Source: Dryococelus australis
Lineage: Eukaryota; Arthropoda; Insecta; Phasmatodea; Phasmatidae
DNA length: 64,000 bases
Direction of reading: 5' to 3'
NCBI GenBank assembly: GCA_029891345.1
Contig: CM057009.1
Location: forward strand, 296,328,466-296,392,465
Shown: positions 22,901 to 34,760 of the stretch, one piece after another
Layout of the letters: every line of letters starts with the position of its first letter
Position numbering within the stretch: the stretch's first letter is position 1
The notes under the pieces: generated by a model
The model's database searches: none
What the model was told of the DNA's origin: nothing
Seen by the model: the letters and a program-made list of their open reading frames with translations, nothing else
Position numbers and translations under genes: made by a program

Positions 22901-25900
22901 CCAGCTCTATGGACGTCTAGAACTAGTGGGTATTCTGCTGTGACCAGTTCGACTTGAAAGGCGATGTTTAAAACGTAATGGATGTTTCAAAGCCTTTTGG
23001 TGTTTTCTGGTGTTCTGCAACTTACTTATTTCGATTACCAGTTTGATATGGAGCAGCCCGACAGTGATTGACGAGTCGTGGGCGACGAACGAAGTTTTTT
23101 TTTTTTAAGAATTTTACATGTTCGTATTTTAATTAGCGAGTGTTTTGGTAAAGTTATCGTAGGCACGTGAGTTTAATGTAAATTTATCTTAGAATTTGCT
23201 TTTGAGTGGTTGTGTTAATTAAAGCCAGGTGTTTTGGTGTTTCCCGATTTCTCTTGGTTTACTGATTGCATACTTTGTCTACAGTGCGTGCAGTCCCATT
23301 TGGCTGTTGAGTCTTGCCACCTTAATGTTAAAATCTGGAGTCGTCGTCCACTATTCTCTGCCAGTGGGGAACTGTTTTAATATTACCAGTCATTGTACAT
23401 TTTGTTTCGGGTGGCGCTTAGAGCGTAATTAATGTCATGAGTAATTGGGTGCCATCACCCAACGTCACCCTTCAGCATTGTTAGCCTTATTGTTTATGCC
23501 CTTGATTTTGATTGAGAATAACTCGTAGGTGTGGCATAATTATTTTAGCATATCAAAGTTGTATTTTAAAAATAAAGATGGCTCGCCCAAGGGCATTTAC
23601 TTGTACCTATGCCTATTAATGTGGTAAAGTGTTTGTGGTGAGGAGTAAACCACGATGATGGTGTATTGTTCGTGTCATACGCGTTCGCATTTTGCATTAA
23701 AAGGAGAGCACAAATGAGTGAAGTGCAGGTAACATAGTGTGATTTGATGTTAAGTGTATCGTATAAGTACACACATTTGATTGGAGCCAAGATTAAGTAT
23801 TTTAAGGTGCAGCTTTGTGAATTCAATGGTTTCCAGCTGTCGTGGAGAAATTCAGGATAGTGTTTTGTGATCACTGAGGAAGGTGTGTCCCCAGGTTAAT
23901 GAGATACTCACTTCTCTTAACGAGAATTGCATGTTAAATGTTAACTTTATAGCCGCCTTTTCTGCACTCCAACACAGTGTTCATTCTACTGCCAGGTGCA
24001 GCATGGGAGCAACTCCAGATGCTGATGTTGATGTTGAATCGTAGAGAAACATTTTATTTCTTTTAAAGAGTGTATTCATTGTATTACGAATATTTGCACA
24101 TTAATTTTTATAAGTGCAGGTTGGCATTTATAATGTGTCAAATGTGGGACCTGCCCTTTCTAGCATATATATTATCCCAGTCTAATGGATGTGATGATAT
24201 AGTAGTGGTGCTGTGACAATGTTTACGTACAGTGGTTTGATACTTCATTTTTAAAGAATAGTTTGGGAACTGTGTAATATGGCTCAAATGTTTTAACATC
24301 CTTGGTGTATATTTATATATTTGTACATTGTTTGTTACCTTGCTATTAACAAAAAGGATAGTCAATTGTGGCCAAAGTTCACCACAATTTAGTCAGATTA
24401 TAAGTATATAAGAAATGCAAGTATGGGTGTTTTAAACTTTATTTCCAACACAAAGTATTCTATTATTTTGGTAAATGTTTGTATTAATTTATGAAATTAA
24501 TATGTTTTCATCATATCTTTGTAAAACGACTTTTCGAAATCACCCATACTCTTGAATCATTCAGTGTGTGCCCACTTCCACCTTCTCCATTTTTTCTCGT
24601 ACGACGTAGGAGCCACAATTTCTCTACTTGTTTCAACTTTTGTATTTTCATGTAGTCAAATAACTTTGCCGCCTTCGGGTAAGTGGAAAATTTTGTATGT
24701 GTGTTGGGGCTTTCTTTTGCCGTAATTTTTATTGTCGGCCATGTTATTTTGATGATGTGTGTAACAGCGGTCGTGGCAACTACCAAGTAGTTAGATGCCT
24801 TATGTTTTACCAGCCTGGCAGTACCAAGGATGAAACTTCCTGGCTGATTCCTGTCCCACTTCGGCAGATTACTCATGTGACCGAGGGAATTTTACCCAAG
24901 ATGGGTTTTCGCCTCGCCTAACTACATCCAGGCCATGAACTGTTTTTATTTCAGCATGTGCATGCTGAAGAACGAGGCCAATATGGCCAATTTACTTCAA
25001 CGTTTTTTGTGCTGCAGTATTGTCTTTCGTTGACTAGTGAACTAAAAAATTTTAGCTCCAAAAACTTTAAAACTATAACCTTGGTTATACAACTTTTGGT
25101 ATAATGAAATTAACATTAAAAGAAAAACAAGTAATATGGTCGCTTGCTGTCATTTATCTCGTGTAGTAATTAAACTGAACTGTATGTAAAATCCTTTTTT
25201 GCTGTTAAATAAGATCGTAACTTGGATACCAATATAACCTATAGTTAAATCTTGATATTAATCATTGATATTTTTTAAAAAAGAAGTCAAGTAATGTATA
25301 ATGCAACCATTTTTTTTTTTTTTTTTTTTTTTGTTAGAGGCTGTGCAATTAGAACAATAAATATCTGTTGCCAACCTGGAATGGTTTAGATATTTTAATA
25401 TTGGGTAACCCTTTGTTACTAGTGACCAGTCAGATTTAATTTACAATTGAACCAAGGTAATTAACATATTGCCCTACCTTTTCTAGGCTAAACCAAAGTC
25501 GTAAATTTCAATTATCTTGATTTTCCTCATTTCTTTTTTAGTACGTGTGATGATGTGCAGCAGTTCGGCCATGTTGTTTAAACTTTTATGTAGTAATGCA
25601 CACTAACCGCAATTAGATCCATGGAGCTTCCCGTTTATGGTGAGATTAGGAGCTGGCATCACTGCAGCTCTTATAGGCTGCGAGTGAATTGACCACAATT
25701 GCCACCACAGTTCGCAGATTGGGATCCAGAAGAAGACGAAAATTCGACCCCTCGTGCTCCAAGCCACACAAGAGCATACCACAGTATGGTACAGATTACC
25801 GTGGAACCGAATGAATAACTAAAATTGCAACCTGTAAACAAATTATTTTGGAAGTCGTCAGAATTCCGATATGTTGGTGTTCTGAACTCTGTTTGACACC

Positions 25901-26104
25901 CTTCACAGTGTTAGCCAAGTGGCTGTCACAGGTATTTTTACAGTAACTTTGCTGTATGCAAAGTAAAGTATGTTTTCAATGCTAATGCCTGGATGTCCCC
26001 TTCCCACACTAACAAGATGTGTGGAGGGTTGCTGTACTCTAGGCGCCTGGAGTTTTTTGTAGTGCTCAGGACTGCCGTCTCTGTTTGAAAGTGCCACTCA
26101 TTGA
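22901..26104. other. Non-coding stretch
   Basis: I see no convincing gene. A perfect 7-bp hairpin (TTGGGTG, loop, CACCCAA) lies near 23446-23463 and T tracts at about 23095-23106 and 25311-25332. Open frames near 24511-24876 (-) and 24697-24921 (+) overlap antisense and match nothing I know. Part of the first kilobase may be the C2 LTR. Confidence 0.5.
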
Positions 26105-26210
26105 AAAAAAAAAAAAAAAAGAGAAGAAAGAGCGAGGGGAAAAAGAGAGAAAAAAAAGAGGTAAAGAGAGAATAAGAGATAAAGAGAGAGGGATGCAGAG
26201 AGAGTAGTAT
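26105..26210 (+). repeat. Purine-rich (A/GA) low-complexity tract
   Basis: About 100 bases of almost pure purine: a run of A, then agagaaagag-type repeats. This is simple sequence with no coding content. A G run of about 15-16 follows at about 26307-26322. Confidence 0.85.
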
Positions 26211-26259
26211 TATTTGTAATTTTGTAGAAATATCGCTCCGAAAAAGTTGGTGTTGGGTA

Positions 26260-28240
26260 GTAAAGAGTGCGTGGGGGGGAAAGCTCCTGGTAATGGAGTT
26301 GTTGTTGGGGGGGGGGGGGGGTTGAGGAGTATAAATAGAGGTGGACTAGCTGGCTTAAGCAGATTCGTCACCCGCCGGAGTGCGGGGCTCTAGGGCCGTG
26401 AGGATCCGTTTTAGAGCAAGAAGAGGCGCAGAGCTGCAGCATCAAGTTAAGTATGGTTGTCAGTGAGGCGGAATCAGAAAAATAATAGTTGGAGCTACAA
26501 GTATAGTTGGATTATTAACATTTTTTAATGGGAAGTGGCACTAACTTTTTCTGTGAGGGTTGGGTCTTTAACTTTTCTAGGGAGAAGTGGGACTAACATT
26601 TCTTGAGAGAAGTGGGGGGGGGGGGGAAACTGTGTTGCAAGTGGAAAACAGGGCGGCAGCTTCTGACCATCAGCCAGCTTAAAGACTTAATTTTCTTGTC
26701 TTTTCATGGCTTTGATGGACTTAGTGAAAGGATCCTATGTTTAGGGACTTAGGCTCGAGGGAGAGCGAGTGCAGTTGGATTTACACTTTGGCTGCATTAT
26801 TAAAACATTTAAATACTTTTGTTTTCTGTCGTGCAAAGGCCCTATTTACACTGGTGGACTTGGAATATTGTTAGTGTTACTAATATATATCTTAACAAAA
26901 TTAAGTGAACATCTTTCTCTGTGTGTGGTGAGTTTGAACTGGCAAAATTAAAACCTAGGGTGTGTTGGTCAAGAGGATTTGGTTTATTTCCGTAGCAAAC
27001 ACTTCAAAAAAAACTTGAATGAGGTGTTGGAGTCAAAACAGGGCGAACAAAACGAGTGGCTTTTCAGAGTTTTAGGCTAGAGTTGCGCTAGCCTAGTTTA
27101 TGCAGGGAAGAAACAAAAGGGTGGGATTGGGCTGTATGAGTGTGACGATGTTTTGTGGGCTGAAGGAAGAGAAGCGCCCTACTCCTGTAGTGGACCGGTT
27201 CTTCCTTAGCCAATTTGAGCGAAGGATTGTGTGTGTAATGGGGCGCAATGTCAACCCTTCGTGGGTTCTATCGAGAATATCCTCTGGCAACCCATCATAA
27301 AAAGTAACGGATGTGGAGCGAGGGGAGCAGCATAGCCTCGTGGGCCCTGGATCTTAATATAGACTTGGTGGTAGTTGGGAGAATGATGGCGAGTGTGATG
27401 GGGGCGGGTTATTTTGGCGAGATTGGGATTACTTAAAAATTGTGTAACCAAGGCCTTTTTCGCGGGTTGCAGCAGCAAATAAATGTGTTTTTTCGTTTTA
27501 AAAAAAAAATTAAGGCGAAAATGTGTCAATTTGGATTCGTCAAAGGTTGTAAGTTGGGCCATAACGAATGTTTTTAACGAAGGTCAATTATATATATGTA
27601 TATTTTTAAGCAGTTTTAAGATAAAAAAGGAAGACCCCCAGGGGTTATTGAGTCTTGGTGAAAAGGGTTAAACTGGCATGGCTTTTAAAATGTTTTAAAG
27701 GTTATAGTGTCATGTTTTAAGGAGGTTTTCTGATCATAAAAGTAAATTGTAAGTTCAAAGATCTATTATTCATAATAGGTACCCATGTGTGGGCGTTAGT
27801 GGGTAACTTGGAGAGTTTATTCTTATTATAATTGTTCTATGTTGGAAGGAGTTTTAATCAAATCTTTAAAATATGTTATTGCGATATCAAAGGGGTGGAG
27901 GAAGGGCGTTAAGTTATATTTCTGGAGGTGTGAGATGTTTTGTTTTTTATTAAAACTAAAGTTGTAAATACAGAAATTATTTAACCACAATTCTGTTGAC
28001 AAGTTTGTATGTAATCTTGGGTTTCATTGTTTCAGTAAAAGAGATTTTTGAAAGTAATCAGCGAGTGTTTAGGAGTGAGAGCTTGTTTCCCTACAATTAA
28101 GGTCAACAAAGTGTGTGCCACTAGTTATACTATATTATTCATTTTTTGTCGTCGTTTGAATCTAAGGGGAGTTTTAGGAGACACCTCATCCTGTACTCTA
28201 AGGGATTTTATAGGTAGGAAGGGCTAGGGTGGAATCGAAT
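26260..28240 (+). repeat. Candidate plus-strand LTR region with TATA box
   Basis: TATAAATAG lies at about 26331. A polyadenylation-like aataaa lies near 27478. A sequence resembling a tRNA primer site, TGGTGCCAAAACACTGGG, starts at about 28243. Promoter, polyA signal and primer site in that order fit a long LTR followed by an internal region. I found no matching second copy in the window and no clear edges, so this is a suggestion only. A host promoter is the alternative. Confidence 0.3.
26331..26339 (+). promoter_or_regulatory. TATA box candidate
   Basis: TATAAATAG sits in a GC-richer neighbourhood, followed about 30 bases on by agcagattcgtcaccc, a plausible start region. It is the strongest plus-strand core-promoter match I noticed outside the recognised elements. 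Confidence 0.35.
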
Positions 28241-28339
28241 TTTATGGTGCCAAAACACTGGGTACAACACAAATCCCTGCTCTCAGCTACGTTAACAGTT
28301 ATACTTATTTGCCTCAAAGGTTGTAACAAGTTAAAGCTG

Positions 28340-28560
28340 GATGGCCTCATTTACAGTCCATAAGCAAAGTTACAAAAACCATAAATAAACTAACTAGCCT
28401 TGAGGGTAAGCTAAGGTGACTGCAAGACTTCCATAAGGAAATGCTGGCAAGTAATTTCAATTCCGATGTACGCGACCTACTTAAAATTGCACAAATATAT
28501 GCCCGAAGGCTGTGGTTACTACAACAGGAAAACCACAAACACTAGTTTAAATTATGCACC
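28340..28560 (+). other. Short helical-looking coding remnant, unidentified
   Basis: Plus-strand translation gives a stretch with the composition of a helical protein (for example DFHKEMLASNFNSDVRDLL and IAQIYARRLWLLQQENHK). It lies about 100 bases after the candidate primer site at 28243, where a gag would begin. I cannot assign a family. It could be chance. Confidence 0.25.
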
Positions 28561-29698
28561 TACAACACACAAATAGCTAAGATAAAACCTCCACTACACG
28601 AGTATATTACCTACATAAGCTTGGCACTAAAGGGTAATTAATGGAAACGCAACTTCGGTCAGAGTCACTTATGGAAGTGATCTCAAGATACTTCAAAGTT
28701 ATGTTGAAGCCTGTTTTGGTTAAAGCCTTTGTTGTGATTGGCTCAGAGAAATGGTATTTCTTCACTGAAGAAATGTTATTAAGAGTGGCTCAAAGACCGA
28801 AAAACATAATTTATAAAATGAACACCACATCACATTGAAAGGAAAATTATATTTAATAACATGGTTCCGAGGCCCTTAGGCCATGAAACCCCTGGGAAGT
28901 AAATTAACCACAAAGGTAAGAAATAGCAAAACGATGGAAAAGTATGGCTCGTAAGCCTTAAGTTAAATAACTGGTTAATTACAAACGCATATATACACTA
29001 GGCAAGGTGCTTAATGTCGCTTATTGCAGGAAAAACTATCTAAGTAAATACTAAATGATTATTTACAAAGGGAATTAGTAAGAAAGACTGGTAAGCAGGC
29101 AAAATGCATTGATTTAGATACAAAGTCTTTGTATGTAAGGCTGGCCTTACAAGGCCAGTAAAGAAAACAAACATTTAGGCATAGAATATAGGGAATAACC
29201 AGAGAGACAATGCGGCTAAGAACAAATTCAACCCCGCTGTAGAGGCATATTATCTGACTTAATTATAATTGGCCTTGGAAAACTTCTAATCTTAAAACAT
29301 TTGTGCGCGCTTGAATTTAAAGCTTTCTGGGGAGCCCAAATATACAGAACACAAATTAACTGGAAATGCACGATACTGAACAGTAGGTAAAATACAAAAT
29401 ATATGACGCACATACATGTGGGAAGATTTAACGGGTTACGTTTATACATGAATACACGCACACATTTTTTTACACACTATATTTTCTTCATAGCGATGCA
29501 CTTTGGGAGAATTTAATAAAAATGCTCTGCTTTTTGGTTGGGCTTCACACTGCACTGACGACCAAAATAACTAAGTTAGTTTTCATTGCACACCAACAAT
29601 AAACTAACCTACGGGCTAATCCCATGCATTGCACTTCGACAGTGAGGCTCTTCTCCGGGTGTTCCCTAGTTTCACTAGCACTACCAGAGCTTCGTGAG
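28561..29698. other. Non-coding stretch with nested hairpins
   Basis: No gene recognised. At 29135-29158 two overlapping palindromes share bases: GTAAGG-loop-CCTTAC and CTGGCCTT-AC-AAGGCCAG, which could form alternative hairpins. The sequence near 28860-28900 has a GGCCC/GGCC inverted motif. Confidence 0.45.
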
Positions 29699-30800
29699 GC
29701 CTCATGTTTGGTGCCAAGAAATAACTTGACACGTAATACACTCAAAATGGAAAAATGAAGCAAGATATACAGGCCCAATATTACTCCAAGGGATCAGGGA
29801 AACAGAGTCTCCTGAACGATGATTTTAAGCATGCCATATGGACCGACGTGGTTGCACCCTGGGAGCGTCTGGCCCTGGCCCATCAGAGTGCATAGCTGGG
29901 CACAGAAGGTTATACCATCAATTTTATTGCCCGCCCAGTGATTGCGCATTTAGGGATAGTTGCGATTACACAGCTAAGCACAGCTAGTGATGTTACATTA
30001 AGTTCAGAGGATAAAAATAAAAAAGAATAAGTATTATGATTTAGTGGATTCAGTGGGTGTACTGGATGTGCAAGCACGGCAGTTAAGGTGGTTTAATATT
30101 ACATAGCAGTGTGGGGGGGAGGGCAGTTTCTGGCATGGTAGTTCAGGGAGTAATCTTCTCATCCTGGGGCCGGTGCCTTAAGGTAAACCCCTGCCGGAGT
30201 CCTATCAATCAATCAGCACAGGAGCATGCACTTCACAAGGAATGGTGCTCGGGCTTATAGCGACTTGGGGAGAGAGCCCTCCTAATTCTCCTCGGTGAGA
30301 AGTTGAGTGAGCAGTGTCGCCAGCTACAGACGCCAACTGCCCTTCTGGGTTCATATTGTTCCATACGCAAGGACTCTACAGCTCTTGGTAAGCAGAGCGG
30401 CCAACTTTTAGCCCGAGATACAATATCTTAATGTGTTTGTCCTCCTCAAGCCCCAGGAGCCTCGTAGAGAAAGGTCCTCTCTCCCCTCGCCGAAGTGGCG
30501 CTAGAAGAGTAGCATTACCAGCTAGCAGCTAGACACCAAACATTGACAAGAGGTGAGAGCACCCTTCAGTGGGGTCTTTGTTTCGAAACTATCGCGGCGA
30601 TTATGTGTGAACCGACAAGTACATAGAGAAGTACATAATGTGAATATGCACACTGAATGCAAAGTGGGTAAGGGAGGTGAAAGCAAAAGAGAATGGTCGG
30701 ACCAAAAGGCTCCACGACAAGAGCTGCTGCCTAGTGTGTTAAGAAACATAAGTTCTGATAATACCAACTTTATGCGCTAAGCTTGTTACTACTGAAGGCA
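29699..30800 (-). repeat. Candidate minus-strand LTR region with primer site
   Basis: Read on the minus strand, this interval has a TATA-like element near 30258 (cgctataagcccg), an aataaaa polyadenylation-like motif near 29935 and then TTGGCACCAAACATGAGG starting at 29717. The last resembles a TGGCACC primer site just downstream of an LTR. No second copy or sharp ends are visible, so the call rests on the order of motifs. Confidence 0.3.
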
Positions 30801-31410
30801 AGCGGTTCAGCAAGTGTGGTGAGATAGCAAGTGTTGCAGAAGATACTGTGGTCAGAACTGCTCACGAACTGCCCTGTCTGGAGGACGTGTGTATGAATCA
30901 ATACTCTCGAGAGATGGGGCGCGCGAGTGGTGGCTGGAGCAGGCCGCATGGAGGGTGAAGCCTTCCCTGAGGCACGGCGAGCGTGAGTGTTCTGTGCCTG
31001 CAGGCGAGGGCAAGGCAAGCTAAGGGGAGGGTCCACCCACTCAGATTGGAGTGCAGCATCATGCCGACTGCCAGACTCTCAGATGGCAAGGACCCACTTG
31101 TGAATATGAATGGAAAGAGGCGAATGAGTGGTGGCGTGAGGCTCTACGGTATATTCCAGGAAGCACCAGAGACAGACTTTGATATGTACACGACAGCACT
31201 CATGGCGCATCAAAGGTTTAGAATGTCGGGATAGCTCACATTTGGTCTTTATTGGTAAACATTTGCAGAATTTGACAGTTTGCATCCACTTAAAAAATAT
31301 TCTATTTGCTGAACAGAACCTCTAAACCTGTTTCAGACAGGGCACATTTCTAAGTAAATGAAGGGGCAACTCTCATAATAAATGTAAAACCCATGAGCCC
31401 GATATCAATT
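30801..31410. other. Unassigned GC-richer stretch
   Basis: GC-richer than its surroundings. An 83-codon plus-strand open frame at 30983-31234 ends in a Met-rich stretch (YTTALMAHQRFRMSG). It overlaps antisense open frames and matches no family I know. I do not call a gene. Confidence 0.35.
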
Positions 31411-32149
31411 CAGTAGATGCGGACACCTCATCCTCCCAAAAGCCTGCTAATGATAACAGTAGCACTATCAAAAATTCATCAAAACATGAAGTATTCCCAT
31501 CTACAATTACTGCTAGAAGCCTGTTTTGTTATTGCAAAATTCTTCAAGTTACAGGCAGAAATAAAAATTCCCCCAGAGACAAAATGTGAGCAGTCATTTC
31601 TGTCGAGCTGGCAACTTCGCCAATTCTCAATACAATGCTCGCCAAGTACGAGCAGTAAATTCTCGTCACCATTTCAAACATCTTTTTGGTCCTTATGACC
31701 TCTGAGGTAAAAAAAAAAGTATTTCAAGTAAAATTTCCTAATGTTGTGGATGTCCAAAAGATGGCAATGCCTCATATTGAGGTAAATTTTGGGCCAGTGC
31801 ACTGGTAGAATCAGGACCAGTGCATGCCATTATTTCAGGTAAACTATGTAAGCAATTGATGGATTTAAAGTTGGTAAAATCTGTTGAAAATTGTTAAATT
31901 AAGCGTTTCACAGCTTTCAATGAAGCATTGCCCATTTTATATTGTGCAACCCTTAAATTAAGGATTGTGAAATTCACCCGAATACACAATATTTAGTTTC
32001 CAAAAACCTTGGATTGTCATTTATTTTGGGAACTGATTTCATGGCATCCACGGGACTTACTTTAGACATTCAGTTAAAACATATTTTCTCAAATTTTCTC
32101 CAGTTGATAAAATTGATTTTGCTAATTGCAAACAAACCACTCTCATCTG

Positions 32150-33560
32150 AAATAAGTGCTGAATGAAAGACTTTTAGACCAGTTCGCATATTTTGATTTA
32201 AGACAGCATGTAGCTATAGAAATTCGTGTCCCTAAATTTCTTACATCAGAATTGGGACTAGCTTATTTGTTACAGTATAAAATAAAACTTGCTGACAAGG
32301 ATTATGTCACAAGCGTTCCATATTGGCTAACCCCACCTAATTGATATATTTAGGAAGCAGGTTCAAGAATTTTAGATAAAGGTGATGAACCTTCCAAATT
32401 AGTGTACAATTACAGCACTTCTGGTTTCGAACCCTAAACACAGAATGGTCTTGGATTACCAAAATTAATAAAAAAAGATTGAAATAGAGTATTTCCCTCT
32501 TTCTGATCTTAGTTCTGTTTTCAATTGGTATGGCAGATCTAAATTCTTTACTTCCAATGATCTCAATGCCTCGTATCACCAAACGGTCCAAACCAATCGC
32601 CAGTTTTTGTGAACCTTGGAACCTTACCGGTAATCAGTTTACTTTTATGCCATTTAGCTTGGCCACGAGTGCTCAAGTAGCCACGTTTGTTCTAAACAAA
32701 ATCTTCCATAATGTAAGATTTAAGTTTGTATGCAACTATATGGATGACATTGTGATCTATTCAGAGTAATTTGAATAACATTTAGGTCGCTTAAAGGAAG
32801 TTCTGTTGTATTTAGAAAATGCAGGTTTAACTGTCAACCACAGCAGTTAAATTTGCTGTACAGGAAATCTCAGGATAGACCCGAAGTGGACTTGTAGCAA
32901 AGATTTTCCACCAACTTGGGATGCAAAAGCAATTGCCTGATTTATCGAAATGCTCCAGTTTTTTGGAAGAGTTATACCAAAACTAACTGGAAAGGCTGCT
33001 CCACTCCAAATGTTATGTAAGTAATAAATAAAATTTGTGTAGAATGAGGAACACACAGCATTTGACTCTTGGATCCTAGATTGCCAAATTTCTCTAAATA
33101 ATTTCTGCAAATCTCCTCCTAGTACAGCTGTAGGAGTTTTATTGTGCTAGGAGATATGTTGACGTGTCACACCTATCTCGTTTGCATCCTGCACTCGCAC
33201 ACCTCAGGAGAAAAACTCAATCTATGAAGTAGAATGCCTAGCAGTGGTTTTCGGTATCAACAACTTTCAGCAATATTTATAACATGCAGAATTCCTCCTG
33301 GAAACAAATAACCAAGCAGTGTTGTGGTTTTTGGCTCACACATGGCAACTTGGAAAAACTGGATGCCAGGACATTAGAACTTCAACATTGAAATGTAGGT
33401 TGCAACACATTAAAAGAAAACAGAATTCAGTAGCTGATGATCTCTGTCACATGTTTGATGATTCCAAAGTTGGTGATATGTCTGAAGTTCTTCCAAATTT
33501 TAAGGCTGTAGTAGTGTTTCCATTGGCATTTACCGATATCAAGGAGCATCAATAAAAGGA
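32150..33560 (+). pseudogene. Reverse transcriptase and RNase H of element F
   Basis: The palm shows NQFTFMPFSLATSAQVATF followed by CNYMDDIVIYSE at about 32731-32766, the YMDD-type catalytic motif. Thumb/connection and RNase H remnants continue to about 33560 and include LQHIKRKQNSVADDLCH, the usual end of Gypsy RNase H. Fossil. Confidence 0.8.
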
Positions 33561-33629
33561 TGATGAACAGAGTTAATTTATTACGAAATTAAAATTTGCT
33601 GTTTAAAATAAGCCTTTTTTTTTTTTTGG

Positions 33630-34690
33630 CAAAGGTGTTATCTTGCAAATCCTGCGACAATGTATGTAAAATGTGTGGTGTTGTCCACTCATCTAAAACC
33701 AATGTTTTTAGACTAATTTAATTAATTGCACCTCTGTGCACATCTAGGGACACACGACACCATTCAAGCCATTCATAAGCATTTTACTTGAAGAGGAATG
33801 GCTGCTGAAATTTCATGGCTGCTTCAAGTAAGCCTGCTCAAAAAACACCCCTAGGTTCTCTCTCTTCAGACATTGCTGAGAAACATATGCAAACATTTTA
33901 GTGGATTTTGTTGATTCTTAGGAAGTAAGTCTGGCAATAATATGTTGTTAGTTAGTGTCTATGCTTTTTCCAAATTTGCCTGGTTGATTACTATGAGAAA
34001 GACCTATTCTACATCCACTGTTCATGCTCTTCAAGCCCGTATATTTTAAAAATGTTTGCGTACCTTCACATCAATTGTGTGATGATGGTCCTCAATTCAC
34101 CCTAAAAATTTGTCGTGAAATGTGTTTATGGCATTCGACATATCACCTTCCCCACCCTCCCATGTGTAGCATTGTGACCTAAACTTCCGTTTAGCTCTCG
34201 TTGCTTTTCATGCAACAGAGCATGCTAATTGGGAGAAAAATATTCCTTGTTGCAAATGGCTTTCAATTATTCCAAGTATGAATCTCTTAAGACGGGTAAA
34301 TTTAAATTTGTTTTCACTTATGTGCCCAATATTATATTGACCAATTTGTGGCACTTAAATTGTTGCTAGATTATCTCAAGGACAATCATCTGATCTGGGC
34401 AGCTGCCCTTAAAAACTTACAAGCTCGTTTCAAATATGATAAACTTTGGATTGACAATCCCTTTTTGGGTAAGAGATCTTATTTTGTTTAAGGGTCATCC
34501 TGCTAGCAGAGCAGTCAACAAGAAAATGGCCAAACTTTCTTTCTGTTGGACTGGTCCTTACCAAATCCAACATTTCTTAATGCTAGTCGCTGCTAGTCTC
34601 TCCGACCCCAATTTGGAAACGGATCTTACAAGAGCTCATATTTCAGAATTTAAAAGGTTGCATTATCCAGTTTCCAATTAGCATTTGTGT
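33630..34690 (+). pseudogene. Integrase region of element F
   Basis: The core at about 33890-34250 is weak but collinear with copy C2. The C-terminal part at about 34436-34680 is clear: WVRDLILFKGHPASRAVNKK, then LSFCWTGPYQI and a closing RAHISEFKRLH. This matches the small SH3-like domain that ends many Gypsy integrases. Confidence 0.65.
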
Positions 34691-34760
34691 TATACGGTCT
34701 AGGCGCTGCAGACTCTAGCTGTAGGTGGGGCAAAAAGTCCACAAGTGCCTGCCATAAGTC

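Larger units (their letters stand above)
31430..34760 (+). mobile_element. Ty3/Gypsy element F (fossil)
   Basis: A decayed plus-strand Gypsy element. Visible parts in order are a nucleocapsid/protease remnant (about 31430-32150), reverse transcriptase (about 32150-33120), RNase H (about 33120-33560), integrase (about 33630-34400) and an integrase C-terminal domain (about 34440-34680). A purine-rich gtaggtggggcaaaaag near 34720 sits where a polypurine tract would be. No LTR pair is recognised. There are many breaks, with more than ten evident. The structure of the terminal domain resembles that of the C family. Confidence 0.75.

Noticed and set aside
30983-31234. 83-codon open frame ending in a Met-rich stretch
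   Set aside because: Antisense frames of similar size overlap it and I could not match it to any family. I left it as an unassigned stretch.
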